Positions 8,298 through 16,888 of a DNA stretch of 64,000 nt are shown here, piece after piece. The stretch is from Bog-756 sp963699055 (GTDB taxonomy: Bacteria > Actinomycetota > Acidimicrobiia > Acidimicrobiales > RAAP-2), in the NCBI GenBank assembly GCA_963699055.1, contig CAVOTA010000002.1, positions 186,001 through 250,000 of the forward strand. The letters run 5' to 3'. The translations under genes were made by a program, and so were the position numbers. Below the pieces are notes generated by a model, which made no database searches, had not been told where the DNA came from, and saw only the letters and a program-made list of their open reading frames with translations. How positions within the stretch are numbered: position 1 is the first letter of the stretch; every line of letters begins with the position of its first letter.

Positions 8298-8930
8298 ATG
8301 GCCGACGTGCAGGCCGGGGAGCGAACGGACCTCGGACCGGTCGGGGCGTGGTCGCAACGGGTGAAGCGGGTGGGCGGTTTCATCCAGCTCGCATTCGCCG
8401 CGTTCTGGCTGGTGCGAGGGGCCTTCAACCTCCACGGCCAAGCCCGCTCCCTCCTCTCGATGGCATTCGTGGCTGTCGCCGTGGCCGTTCTCGCCTACGG
8501 GATCCGCGTGACCGCTGGCACCGGCCCCCGGTTGAGGACTCCCGGGGCGAAGCGGATCGAGCGATCGGTGACCATGGCTACGGCTGTCGAGTTGGTCGCC
8601 GCCTTCGTCCTGCCCGTCATCGTCATCGCCGCCGGACACGCCGACTGGGTGCTCCCCTCGATTGCCATCACCATCGGGCCACTGCTGCTGTGGCTCGACC
8701 ACCTGGTGGACATCCCCCGGTACCGGGTGGTGGGTTGGGTGCTGACCATCGGTCCGGTGGTGCTGATCGCCACGATGTCCGGCTCGTCGCTGGCCGCCAC
8801 CACCGGTATTGCCTCCGGCGTACTCCTCCTGGCGACGGCTGCCGCGGGATTCCACGACCTCGCCCGGTTGCAGCCGGCCCGCGGTGGAGGCCGACCGGGC
8901 GCCCCCGCTGGACCCGGTCAACTGCCCTAG
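8298..8930 (+). CDS. Multi-pass integral membrane protein, 210 aa
   Basis: The start is ATG 8298, with GAGGGAG about eight bases upstream. A short cytoplasmic N-terminus is followed by about five or six hydrophobic segments: FIQLAFAAFWLVRGAF, SMAFVAVAVAVLAYGI, TAVELVAAFVLPVIVIAAG, LPSIAITIGPLLLWL, WVLTIGPVVLIATMSG and GIASGVLLLATAAAGF. The C-terminal tail is Arg/Gly/Pro-rich and cytoplasmic. No family is recognised, and the size and layout resemble small uncharacterised actinobacterial membrane proteins. It is driven by the palindrome-flanked promoter at 8187, so it is probably induced by a ligand of an unlinked repressor. Confidence 0.75.
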   Translation: MADVQAGERTDLGPVGAWSQRVKRVGGFIQLAFAAFWLVRGAFNLHGQARSLLSMAFVAVAVAVLAYGIRVTAGTGPRLRTPGAKRIERSVTMATAVELVAAFVLPVIVIAAGHADWVLPSIAITIGPLLLWLDHLVDIPRYRVVGWVLTIGPVVLIATMSGSSLAATTGIASGVLLLATAAAGFHDLARLQPARGGGRPGAPAGPGQLP

Positions 8931-9286
8931 GCAGTCACCTCTGGACGTGCGGATTCCGGTTCCCCGTGCGAGGTGTCCCTGGTCACCGGGTCGATGACCG
9001 ATCGCGAACGGTTGGCTCAGGGGCGCTACCCCCATGCCGGAGCGATCTCCCGTGTGGCTCCGTGTGACCTGACGGGCCACGATCGGCAGCCACGCCGTGG
9101 AAGGGTCCGTGACGCCTTCAGGTGCGACGCACGCACGCGGAGGCCGAGAGTGGCCGCCACCAGGGTCGCGGTGCCTCTCCTGAGGCGGAGTGTCGGCAGA
9201 TGGTCATCGCCCGACGGCATCGAGGGAGGCCCGGACGGCCGGCACTGGACCTCAGCCCGGGAATCGGCCATGGGAGACTGGGGACG
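8931..9286. other. Intergenic region, no recognised feature
   Basis: These 356 bases lie between two rightward membrane-protein genes. The open frames are Arg-rich shadows. I see no clear promoter, terminator or RNA gene. Confidence 0.35.
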
Positions 9287-9844
9287 GTGAACCCGGTCAT
9301 TGCACGAGCGATCCTGTTCCGTGGTGCACTCGCCATTGCAGCACTGCTCGTGCTCGTCGGTATGGCGACGAGCACGTCATCCCCACCGCCGTGGATCCCG
9401 TTCGTCGCGTTCTTCGGATTGTTCCTGACGGCCGTGGTGATCATGTCCACGTTCGGAGACCGCCGACTCATGATCGCGGCCGGCCGCGAGACCGCTCCGT
9501 GGCTCGGGTCCAACGCCCGATGGTGCCAGTTCACCGTCCCCACGCCTCCGGACACTGCACCCGCCATTGCCGCGCGGGCCGTAGCCAACGTGGGCGGGAG
9601 GCGCGTGGTGATCATCCACGACACCGTCGCCGTCGGATGGATCGGCAACAGCTGGACGAACCTTCCGCAGTTCCAGGAGTATCAGCTGACAATCGTCACG
9701 GCCCCGGACGGCAGGGGCGGGTCTACCTTCACGTGCTGCGCCCGACCTCGATGGAGCACCGCTCTGCTCGGCGCATCACGGAGTCGCAGCCTGGCTGACT
9801 CCCTGGATTCTGCCGTGCGCAGCATCACCGGCGACACCTGGTGA
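9287..9844 (+). CDS. Membrane-anchored hypothetical protein, 185 aa
   Basis: The start is GTG 9287 with a GGAGA about ten bases upstream. Two closely spaced transmembrane segments (residues ~7-25, LFRGALAIAALLVLVGMA, and ~33-52, WIPFVAFFGLFLTAVVIMS) precede a cytoplasmic domain of about 130 residues. That domain has beta-rich, PH-like character (RRVVIIHDTVAVGWIGN, YQLTIVTAPDG, TFTCCARPRW) and a final helix. No family is recognised with certainty. It follows the 8298 membrane protein after a gap of 356 bases and is probably transcribed separately. Confidence 0.65.
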   Translation: MNPVIARAILFRGALAIAALLVLVGMATSTSSPPPWIPFVAFFGLFLTAVVIMSTFGDRRLMIAAGRETAPWLGSNARWCQFTVPTPPDTAPAIAARAVANVGGRRVVIIHDTVAVGWIGNSWTNLPQFQEYQLTIVTAPDGRGGSTFTCCARPRWSTALLGASRSRSLADSLDSAVRSITGDTW

Positions 9845-10647
9845 TTCGCTCGCACCAGAGCACCGGGAGGGTCCGCCATCCCGGGCGTCGATGGCGGCGG
9901 TCGACGAAATGTCAGCGCTCCGGCGGTTGTGACTGCGGCGCCAGTGCGACGGCCCCTTTCGTTGCGGGCCACCAGGAGCCGAGAACCCGCCATCCATGCA
10001 CAGAGCACGGCCCGCGCATCTCCAATCCCTTGGAGTGCACCTGCCCCACCAGTTCCCGCGTCGACGCAACTCTAGGTCGACAACAGCCGTTGCGCCCGAT
10101 GGGTAGTCTGACCGTGCCGGGCCCGTCGAGCGGAAGGTCCCGCCACCCGACGCTCCGGGTCCGGCCAATAAAGGCCAGTGCGTAGAGGACTTCACGGGAC
10201 CACTCTGGACTGCCATCCTGGCCGTGGCCGGCCTCGTCACCCCGTCCCTTTGGAATGGATCGCAGTCGTCCTGGTGATCCTCGTGATGCGGGCCGGAACG
10301 GCACTCGCCATCTTCGCCTCGGCGCGACTCTCCCTCCAGGCGGCCCTGCGAACCTTTCTCCTCCCGCTCGGCGCCCAGGTACTCGTGGCTACCTACCCGG
10401 ACTGGTCGATGGCATCGATGGGCCTCGAGACTGGATTGACGTTCCTCTGGCTGGGGGGTCTGCCTCTCGCTGCTCGTGCGCTGGTCGAACAACCGGCAAT
10501 TCGGGCGGCTGGCGCTAGTCGTGCTGGGGCAGGTTGGCTTCTGCGGCTCCGCTCATGACCCGCTACGTCCGAGCACTCGCAGCTCTTACGGGTTGGGGGA
10601 CCTTGGACGCGTACTTCAGAACAATCCGTTGCGCGCCAGCTCACCGG
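9845..10647. other. Gene-poor region with a possible frameshifted membrane-protein remnant
   Basis: No intact gene is convincing here. On the plus strand, 10181-10280 reads a hydrophobic peptide in one frame (GPLWTAILAVAGLVTPS). At about 10240 the hydrophobic reading continues in the next frame (WIAVVLVILVMRAG and LRTFLLPLGAQVLVATYP) to about 10500. This is what a multi-pass membrane protein broken by a single-base change would look like. The fragment has no good start and ends in shadow-like sequence. The remainder (9845-10170) shows nothing. Confidence 0.3.
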
Positions 10648-11361
10648 CTAACCCGATGGTGAAAGCATGAAGTTGCAATCAACGACGCTGGCCGTGCCCT
10701 CGTAGATACCGCTAGCCGGATCGAACGCAAGCGCAAATGTCACCAGGAATGAACCAGCAGGGTCCAAGATAGTCAGTATTCCGCTCTGTGCGTCGGAAGT
10801 CCAGGTGCCGTTAATGCCGCTGCCGCTCACCGCGGAGACGGACCCATTCGAGTTGAACATTAGAAGTGCATTTGACTGGCACATCTGGCTCGTGCTGACA
10901 AGATTCCACAGACTCCCGGCGGTGACTTCGGCTGCAACGGCCGGATTCGGAACAGTGTCGACTACCACGCTGGCGACGGCTCGAGCTGACCCGTAACCGA
11001 GTGCCTTGACCGCGAAGCGGTACCTAATGGAACGCTTTCCTAGGTTCGGCGGAAGTTCTACCGCCACAGTGACCGGTGAGGAACATTCTGAAATTGACGG
11101 AAGAGCCGGGCTAAGTAGCCGGCTCGACCAGAGATCACACACTGACGCGTTGCTGGCCGTGACCGAAAGCAGCACGTATCCACCATCGCTGTAAATCGTG
11201 ACAGGAGACGCTGCTTGAGTTTGAAAGGCAGCATTCGCAGGGACGGCCGAAAAGGAACTGATTGAAGGCCGAGGAGCGTGGGCGGCACCTGCAACGGTGG
11301 ACAAGCCGAAAAGGGGAGCCACGGCAAGCACACCAGCAATCACTGGAATTCGAAGTCGCAT
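10648..11361 (-). CDS. Secreted hypothetical protein, 237 aa
   Basis: The start is ATG 11361, with GGAG seven bases upstream. A clear signal peptide (RIPVIAGVLAVAPLFGLSTVAGAAHA) is followed by SISSFSAVPANAAFQ. It then has an Ig-like or fibronectin-like beta region (VTIYSDGGYVLLSVTASNASVCDLWSS, VTVAVELPPN, IRYRFAVKALGYG). The C-terminal third (GSLWNLVSTSQMCQS to the end) resembles a small beta-barrel lipocalin-like or META-type unit (NGTWTSDAQSGILTILDPAGSF). Base composition is visibly less GC-rich than in the core genes, suggesting acquisition. No enzyme motif is seen. It is probably a surface or secreted binding protein. Confidence 0.7.
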   Translation of the reverse strand: MRLRIPVIAGVLAVAPLFGLSTVAGAAHAPRPSISSFSAVPANAAFQTQAASPVTIYSDGGYVLLSVTASNASVCDLWSSRLLSPALPSISECSSPVTVAVELPPNLGKRSIRYRFAVKALGYGSARAVASVVVDTVPNPAVAAEVTAGSLWNLVSTSQMCQSNALLMFNSNGSVSAVSGSGINGTWTSDAQSGILTILDPAGSFLVTFALAFDPASGIYEGTASVVDCNFMLSPSG

Positions 11362-11518
11362 CGTCGGTCTCCACGATATTGCCGAATCGGTCTGCATTTG
11401 CACGGAGGCCCCAACCTCTCTCCGTGGTCCCAGCTCTTCAGTGCCACCTCAATCCAGGAGACCTGCCGATGCGCAAGCGACCACGCCAGCCCGTGATCCG
11501 TCCCGCACCTGAGACATT

Positions 11519-12382
11519 TCAGGGTGCAGGCGGAGTCGGCGGAGTGTGAGATCCGTCTGCGCAGGTGAACGCAAACTGTCCGTTCGCGCTGCTTGGCTGG
11601 GACGGCATAGCCACACGGTGTGCACTGGTCCCGATGTAATCCGAGAACCACCTCACATTGGTGATGGGCGAAAGGAACGCCACCTGAGCATGCGTGAACG
11701 TGACGGGCGTCGTTGGAAGCATCGTGCCGCCTCGGTTGAGTGGTGGACTTACCTCGTGGATAACCTCGGCGCTGTCAGCAGACGCATGGTAGGGCGGCGA
11801 CCAGAAGTAGTCGGAAATGCTTTTCTGCGTCGTACCGCCTACGCCATAATCACGAATTTGCCAGTGCCACTGCGTCGGACTATCCGGAAAGAGGTCTGCG
11901 ACGATGTGTTCACCTTGAAGTATCGGCGAATTGGCCGTTCCGCTTTTTAGGACGATTCTCAGCATCTTGTCCTTGGCCGGCTTCGGTGGAGGCTGGGGAA
12001 CGAACTCCTCGATGAATGCGTAGATAGTTGGCTTCTCCCCATTCTGGGACGTCATGTCAGTGCCGATCTGGATCAATGAACCCACACCGCTTCCTGCACC
12101 AATGCCAATCCAATCGCTTTCGTTCTGGTACGTGCTGGGGATCGGTGTTGCCTTCGGCACCGTCCATTCCGCTTGGACCTGGTCAGCCTGCCCCGGATTG
12201 CCCTGTGCTACGTAGCCGCACCAATTCTGGGTCGGGTTGGGGACGTAGGCGGCAGCCGCTTCCGGGGCGTTGACCGCGCTCGACGTTGCGGCGTACGCAG
12301 GACTCGAACTCAGTGCCACCGCTCCGCCGACCGTCAGAACAAGAGCGCCCACCGCGCCACGTCCGTGCCACCGACTCACCAT
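11519..12382 (-). CDS. Secreted peptidase G1 (eqolisin)-like protein
   Basis: The start is ATG 12382, with AGGAGGTGG eight or so bases upstream. It is 287 aa with a signal peptide ending at SSPAYAA. The mature part opens with NWCGYVAQG and continues with VQAEWTVPKA, SDWIGIGAGSG, LIQIGTDMTSQNG and TIYAFIEEFVPQPP. This layout matches the G1 family of glutamic peptidases (NWAGYV, TVP, WIGIDG, LIQAGT and the Y-E-P block), a double-sheet beta-sandwich active at acid pH that uses a catalytic Gln/Glu pair. I cannot assign the catalytic residues with certainty by eye. The tail is rich in Pro/Thr. Together with the neighbouring secreted protein this suggests an exported set suited to an acidic habitat. 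Confidence 0.72.
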   Translation of the reverse strand: MVSRWHGRGAVGALVLTVGGAVALSSSPAYAATSSAVNAPEAAAAYVPNPTQNWCGYVAQGNPGQADQVQAEWTVPKATPIPSTYQNESDWIGIGAGSGVGSLIQIGTDMTSQNGEKPTIYAFIEEFVPQPPPKPAKDKMLRIVLKSGTANSPILQGEHIVADLFPDSPTQWHWQIRDYGVGGTTQKSISDYFWSPPYHASADSAEVIHEVSPPLNRGGTMLPTTPVTFTHAQVAFLSPITNVRWFSDYIGTSAHRVAMPSQPSSANGQFAFTCADGSHTPPTPPAP

Positions 12383-12603
12383 CGGACCCACCTCCTGGAA
12401 GCGCCAACTCGGGGCACGATACACCGCTCGGCACCGGCCAGCACGGGAAACGCAGCAGACTCGAAGGCCCGTGACGCATCCGATGAGGCCGAACCACTTG
12501 CCGACGTGGTGGCCATCTGAGGGCATCGCGCACGCAACGCGCACGACGGGCAATCCAGAGCAGACGCTCATGTCCGCCGTCAGGCATTTCCCCTGGTCAC
12601 AGT

Positions 12604-12690
12604 TGGTGTCGGAGGGGGGACTTGAACCCCCACGTCCTTTCGGACACTAGCCCCTCAAGCTAGCGCGTCTGCCTATTCCGCCACTCCGAC
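12604..12690 (-). tRNA. tRNA-Leu (anticodon GAG)
   Basis: Read on the minus strand, the acceptor arm GTCGGAG pairs with CTCCGAC. The anticodon stem (CTAGC/GCTAG) encloses the loop TTGAGGG, giving anticodon GAG. A long variable arm (GTGTCCGAAAGGACGT) marks a class II tRNA, and the T-arm GGGGGTTCAAGTCCCCC is regular. The discriminator base is A, as expected for leucine, and the 3' CCA is encoded. Confidence 0.96.
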
Positions 12691-12799
12691 GAAGTGGCTC
12701 CGATGCTGCCATCGGGGCGAAGGGCATGGTAGCGCGCCCAGGGGGGTGTCCCGTACGGCGGGGCCCGTCGTACCCACCCGGGACGGGTGCCGTCCCGGC

Positions 12800-14587
12800 T
12801 CAGGAATGGCCCGTGGTGGGCGCCGGCTGCATCCGGGTCCACAGCGCGGCATTCCACAGCACGCCGTCGACGGACGGGTTGTAGGCGACGTTTGCCACCT
12901 GGACACCGTTGGCCAACAGCCCGGGCTCGCCGAACAGCGGCAACGCCACCATCTGGTCCCACAGCTGGTCGTCGATCTGCGCATACGTGGCCGCACCGGT
13001 CACCGGGTTGAGTGCCTGCGGCGCCTGGACGAACAGCTGGTCCACCTCGGGATCGTCGAACCGGCTCCAGTCCTCGTCGTCGGCAGGATGGTGCGGCGTC
13101 CCGTCCGAGTACCACCCCTGCGTCTCCGACGGGAAGGGCCCCGACACCCGGGTCACCAGTGCCATGTCGAAGGAGTCGGCGGTCGACGCCGCGGTCAGCC
13201 CGGCTGCACCGTCGACCGGGAACGTCGTCACCGTGATCCCGGCCGCCTTCAGCTGGGCGACCAGGTCCGTGGCGGTGGTGTCGATCCACGGGTCGCCCTG
13301 CTCGACGGCCATGCGCACGACGAACGCCTTGCCCGAGGCGTCCTGGTAGAGCCCGTCCGCTCCACGGCTGTACCCGAGCGCTCCGAGCAGCCGGTCGGTG
13401 GCATCGGGATCCGGTGCGTCGTACTCGCCTGCCGCCGTCGACGCCGTGTACGAACTCTGCCAGGCCACCGCCAGATGGCTGTCGTTGACGACCAGGGACG
13501 GGTCGAGCGACCCGAACACCCGGGCCAGCAGCGCCGACCGGTCCACGGCATGGGCGATCGCCTGTCGGGCCTCCACGTGGCTCCCGACGGTGGAGCGGAC
13601 GTCGAACTCCAGCGACTGGAAGGCCAGGGACGGATGGATCGAGCTCTGGGAGTTGGGCAGGGCCGACGCCGCGTCGAGCGACGCCAGGTCGAACGACCCC
13701 GGTTGCGACACGGCCGTGTCGGTCGCCGCCAGCGGGGCGATCCACGAGGCGGCCGCCGTCTGGTCCGACACGGTCACGCTGGCCAGGGCCGACGGGGTGC
13801 CCCACCACGACGGATTGCGCACCAGCAGCGCCGTGCCGTCCGCCGACACCGACTTCACCAGCAGCGGACCAGCCGACAGGTCCACCGCCGGGTCGAAGGT
13901 GGCGAACCCGGAGTTCCAGCCGACCCTCCGGGCGATGTGGGCCGGGACCATGTGGTCGAACATCAGGCGCCAGTCGGCGAACGGCGTGGTGAACACCACC
14001 GTCACGGTGCGACCGTCGTGGCTGCCGGTCACCGAGGCCACGTCCCGGTACCCCAGTGTCGAGGCCACCTGGTCCGGTTGGCCGTCGACGTCGACGCCGT
14101 CCCCCCGCTGGGACTGCCAGGCGTAGACGAAGTCGTCCGCCGTCACCGGTACCCCGTCGGACCAGACGGCCTTCGGATTGATGACGTACTGGATGGTCAG
14201 GGGGGACGTCGACGTCGCCTCCACGCTCAGCAGCAGGTCGGTGTTGACCTGGGGCACCAGCTTCGGGCCGATCACGTACGCGCTCGGCAGCACCTGGGTC
14301 AGCAGTGCCGGCGTGGTCGACGCCGCGCCGGCGAGGGTGTTGGGGTTGAAGCCGTCCCACGGACCGCCGAGGTGCACCACCGACGTGCCCCCCGTGGCCT
14401 GCACCAGCGCCGGGTAGACGGGCTGGTCGACCTGGCTGATCTGGCGGCTCCCCAGGTGGTCGACGATCGCCACCAGTCCGATGATCACGATGATCACCAG
14501 CGGAAGTGTCCACCGGGCACGGTGCTCCCGCCAGACCGACGAGAGGCGGGGCCGGTGGGCGACGGGCTCGGCGCCCGGTTCGCTCAC
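12800..14587 (-). CDS. Membrane-anchored family 5 (peptide/nickel type) solute-binding protein
   Basis: This 595-aa protein is in the SBP_bac_5 family of oligopeptide-binding proteins. Instead of a lipobox it has a single N-terminal transmembrane anchor (residues ~27-45, TLPLVIIVIIGLVAIV) after a charged cytoplasmic leader. Family landmarks include YVINPKAVWSDGVPVTADDFVYAW, NPSWWGTPSALASV, RQAIAHAVDRSALL and the C-terminal PLFGEPGLLANG segment. The start GTG 14587 overlaps the secG stop as GTGA, so translation is coupled to SecG. No permease or ATPase is next to it, which makes it an orphan binding protein. It may act as an extracytoplasmic sensor, a chaperone-like factor, or with an importer encoded elsewhere such as the one at 43.5 kb. 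Confidence 0.85.
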   Translation of the reverse strand: MSEPGAEPVAHRPRLSSVWREHRARWTLPLVIIVIIGLVAIVDHLGSRQISQVDQPVYPALVQATGGTSVVHLGGPWDGFNPNTLAGAASTTPALLTQVLPSAYVIGPKLVPQVNTDLLLSVEATSTSPLTIQYVINPKAVWSDGVPVTADDFVYAWQSQRGDGVDVDGQPDQVASTLGYRDVASVTGSHDGRTVTVVFTTPFADWRLMFDHMVPAHIARRVGWNSGFATFDPAVDLSAGPLLVKSVSADGTALLVRNPSWWGTPSALASVTVSDQTAAASWIAPLAATDTAVSQPGSFDLASLDAASALPNSQSSIHPSLAFQSLEFDVRSTVGSHVEARQAIAHAVDRSALLARVFGSLDPSLVVNDSHLAVAWQSSYTASTAAGEYDAPDPDATDRLLGALGYSRGADGLYQDASGKAFVVRMAVEQGDPWIDTTATDLVAQLKAAGITVTTFPVDGAAGLTAASTADSFDMALVTRVSGPFPSETQGWYSDGTPHHPADDEDWSRFDDPEVDQLFVQAPQALNPVTGAATYAQIDDQLWDQMVALPLFGEPGLLANGVQVANVAYNPSVDGVLWNAALWTRMQPAPTTGHS

Positions 14588-14814
14588 TGCAGGCGCAGCA
14601 GGAGGATGATGTTGGTGAAGGCGAAGACCACGGCCACGATCACGGTGATCCGGTCGAGATTCTTCTCCACCACCGTCGACCCTGCCGCGGCGGAGCCGAC
14701 GGAGCCGCCGAACATGTCGGACAGCCCGCCACCTTTGCCGGAGTGCATGAGGATCAGGAAGATCAGCGCCAGGCAGCAGACGATCTGGAGCACGACGATG
14801 ATGGCGGTCAGCAC
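14584..14814 (-). CDS. secG: Protein translocase subunit SecG
   Basis: This 76-aa protein has two transmembrane helices (AIIVVLQIVCCLALIFLIL and ITVIVAVVFAFTNIILLLRL). Between them is the conserved loop HSGKGGGLSDMFGGS. SecG associates with SecYE and assists SecA-driven preprotein export. The start is GTG 14814 with AGGAG about nine bases upstream. It ends the tpiA-secG segment of the backbone operon and overlaps the binding-protein gene that follows. Confidence 0.95.
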   Translation of the reverse strand: MLTAIIVVLQIVCCLALIFLILMHSGKGGGLSDMFGGSVGSAAAGSTVVEKNLDRITVIVAVVFAFTNIILLLRLQ

Positions 14815-14860
14815 GGGAAGGCTCTCCTCGGGGTCAGGGCCATCGGGAACGCTACCAAAC

Positions 14861-15658
14861 TCAGCGCCCGGTCCGTGACGCGGCCCGGGCGATGTCGGTG
14901 AACTGGGCCGCATCCAGGCTCGCCCCACCCACCAGGAGGCCGTCCACGTCGGTGCAGGCCATGAGCGACCCGGTGTTGTCGGCCTTGACCGAACCGCCGT
15001 ACTGGATCCGCACCCGGGTGGCCGCGTCCTCGCCGGCCACCTGGGCCACCACGCCCCGGATCCAGGCACACGCATCCTGGGCGTCGTCGGGCGTGGCCGC
15101 CTGGCCCGTCCCGATCGCCCACACGGGCTCGTAGGCGATCACCATGGTCGCCACGTCCTCGGAAGGCACCCCGCCCAGCGCTGCCGACACCTGGGCGGTG
15201 AGCCGCTCCTGGGTCAGCCCGATGTCCCGTTCGTCGACCGTCTCCCCCACACAGCAGATCGGCACCATCCCGTTGCGCAGCACGGCCCGCAGCTTGGCCG
15301 CCACCACCGCGTCCGTCTCGCCGAAGAGGGCCCGCCGCTCCGAGTGGCCCACGATGACGTATTCGACGTGCAGTTTGGCCAGCATCACCGGGCTCACCTC
15401 GCCGGTGAAGGCCCCGCTGTCCTCCGCCGCACAGTTCTGGGCACCGAGCGCCACCGGGATCCCCTCGCCCTCCAGGACCGACTGCACGGACCGGATGTCG
15501 GTGAAGGGCGGGTGGACCGAGACGTCGAGTCCGGCCACGTCGGCCGGTTGCAGCCGCAGACCGAGGTCACGGGCGGCGTGGATCGCCTCCAGGTGGTCGA
15601 GGTTCATCTTCCAGTTCCCGCTGACCAGTGGCCGGCGCCCGACCCCCGCGGGACTCAC
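14861..15658 (-). CDS. tpiA: Triosephosphate isomerase
   Basis: This 265-aa TIM-barrel enzyme interconverts dihydroxyacetone phosphate and glyceraldehyde 3-phosphate. Motifs are SGNWKMN (substrate lysine), VGHSERR (catalytic His), VIAYEPVWAIGTG (catalytic Glu) and the phosphate loop QYGGSVKADN with DGLLVGGASL. The start GTG 15658 overlaps the pgk stop as GTGA, so it is translationally coupled and adds a short VSPAGVGRRP leader. It lies in the gap-pgk-tpiA-secG operon. Confidence 0.97.
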   Translation of the reverse strand: MSPAGVGRRPLVSGNWKMNLDHLEAIHAARDLGLRLQPADVAGLDVSVHPPFTDIRSVQSVLEGEGIPVALGAQNCAAEDSGAFTGEVSPVMLAKLHVEYVIVGHSERRALFGETDAVVAAKLRAVLRNGMVPICCVGETVDERDIGLTQERLTAQVSAALGGVPSEDVATMVIAYEPVWAIGTGQAATPDDAQDACAWIRGVVAQVAGEDAATRVRIQYGGSVKADNTGSLMACTDVDGLLVGGASLDAAQFTDIARAASRTGR

Positions 15659-16842
15659 CGGTGCGATCGGGCGGGGGCGTTCGACGCACCGCGGAGGGCG
15701 GCCAGGCCCGGCAGGTCGCCGAACTCCAGCAGCTCGAGGGAGGCACCGCCACCGGTGGAGATGAAGCTGATCTCGTGCTCGAGACCGAGGGAGTCCACGG
15801 CGGCGGCACTGTCGCCGCCGCCGACCACCGTGTACCCGGCGCATGAGGCCACGGCCTCGGCCACCCCGGCCGTACCGGCGCTGAACCGGGCGTCCTCGAA
15901 GACACCCATGGGGCCGTTCCACAGCACCGTCCCGGCGCCGGCGATCCACTCGGCGTAGACCGCCACCGTCTCGGGCCCGATGTCGAGGCCCTGCCAACCG
16001 TCGGGTACGTCCGCGCCCACGGTCCGGACCTCCCCCGCCGTGCAGTCACAGCCGAAGGAGGCGCCGGGCTCGAGCGCCACGATGTCGGTGGGCAGCAGGA
16101 CCGGCGTGTCCGACGCCAGCAGGGCGCGGCACTCGTCGATCCGGTCACGGTCGACGAGCGAGCCTCCGATGTCATGGCCCTGGGCGGCCAGGAAGGTGAA
16201 GGCCATCCCCCCGCCCACCACCAGGGCGTCGACGTGGTGCAGGAGCGCCTGGAGCACGCCGAGCTTGTCGGCCACCTTGGCCCCGCCCACGACGGCCACG
16301 AACGGGCGGTCGGGCGCGCCCAGGAGACGGCCGAGGGAGTCGATCTCCTTCTCCAGGAGCAGGCCGGCGGCGCTGGGCAGCATGGTCGGCGGGCCGACCA
16401 CCGAGGCGTGGGTGCGGTGCGACACCCCGAAGGCGTCGTTGACATAGGCGTCATGGGAGTTGACCAGCTTCTCGACGAACGAGGCGTCGTTGGCCGTCTC
16501 GCCCGGGTCGAAGCGCAGGTTCTCCAGCAGCTCCACCTGTGGGGCCAGCCGGGCCAGCTCCTCGCGCACGGGTCCGAGCTCCCACCGGACGTCCGGGGCA
16601 CCCTTGGGGCGACCCAGGTGCGTGCAGGCGGTGACGGTGGCCCCGTGGTCCACCAGATACTCGAGCGTGGGCAGGGCGGCCCGGATGCGGAAGTCGTCGG
16701 TCACCACGGCGGGCTCCCCCTCGCACGGCCGGAGCGGGACGTTGAAGTCGACCCGGACCAGGACGCTCGCCCCCTCGAGGTCGGGGAGGTCGCCCAGCAG
16801 GGGCAACCCGTCCAGCAGCGGATTCTCGTCGGACTTGCTCAT
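15655..16842 (-). CDS. pgk: Phosphoglycerate kinase
   Basis: This 395-aa enzyme transfers phosphate from 1,3-bisphosphoglycerate to ADP. Visible motifs are VLVRVDFNVPL (N-domain substrate site), HLGRPKG, ENLRFDPGE, the DAYVNDAFGVSHR loop, VGGAKVADK, VLWNGPMGVFE and the C-terminal nucleotide loop VVGGGDSAAAV followed by FISTGGGASLELLE. The start is ATG 16842, with GGAGA about ten bases upstream. It lies between gap and tpiA as in most actinobacteria. Confidence 0.98.
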   Translation of the reverse strand: MSKSDENPLLDGLPLLGDLPDLEGASVLVRVDFNVPLRPCEGEPAVVTDDFRIRAALPTLEYLVDHGATVTACTHLGRPKGAPDVRWELGPVREELARLAPQVELLENLRFDPGETANDASFVEKLVNSHDAYVNDAFGVSHRTHASVVGPPTMLPSAAGLLLEKEIDSLGRLLGAPDRPFVAVVGGAKVADKLGVLQALLHHVDALVVGGGMAFTFLAAQGHDIGGSLVDRDRIDECRALLASDTPVLLPTDIVALEPGASFGCDCTAGEVRTVGADVPDGWQGLDIGPETVAVYAEWIAGAGTVLWNGPMGVFEDARFSAGTAGVAEAVASCAGYTVVGGGDSAAAVDSLGLEHEISFISTGGGASLELLEFGDLPGLAALRGASNAPARSHR

Positions 16843-16888
16843 GCCCTTGTCTCCCCTCGGTGCCTGTCCACTCCCCGGACCGACCGGC

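Noticed and set aside
12746..14878. Very long plus-strand frame opposite the secG/binding-protein genes
   Set aside because: It is Arg/Gly/His-rich and antisense to well-supported proteins, as expected from GC-biased third positions.
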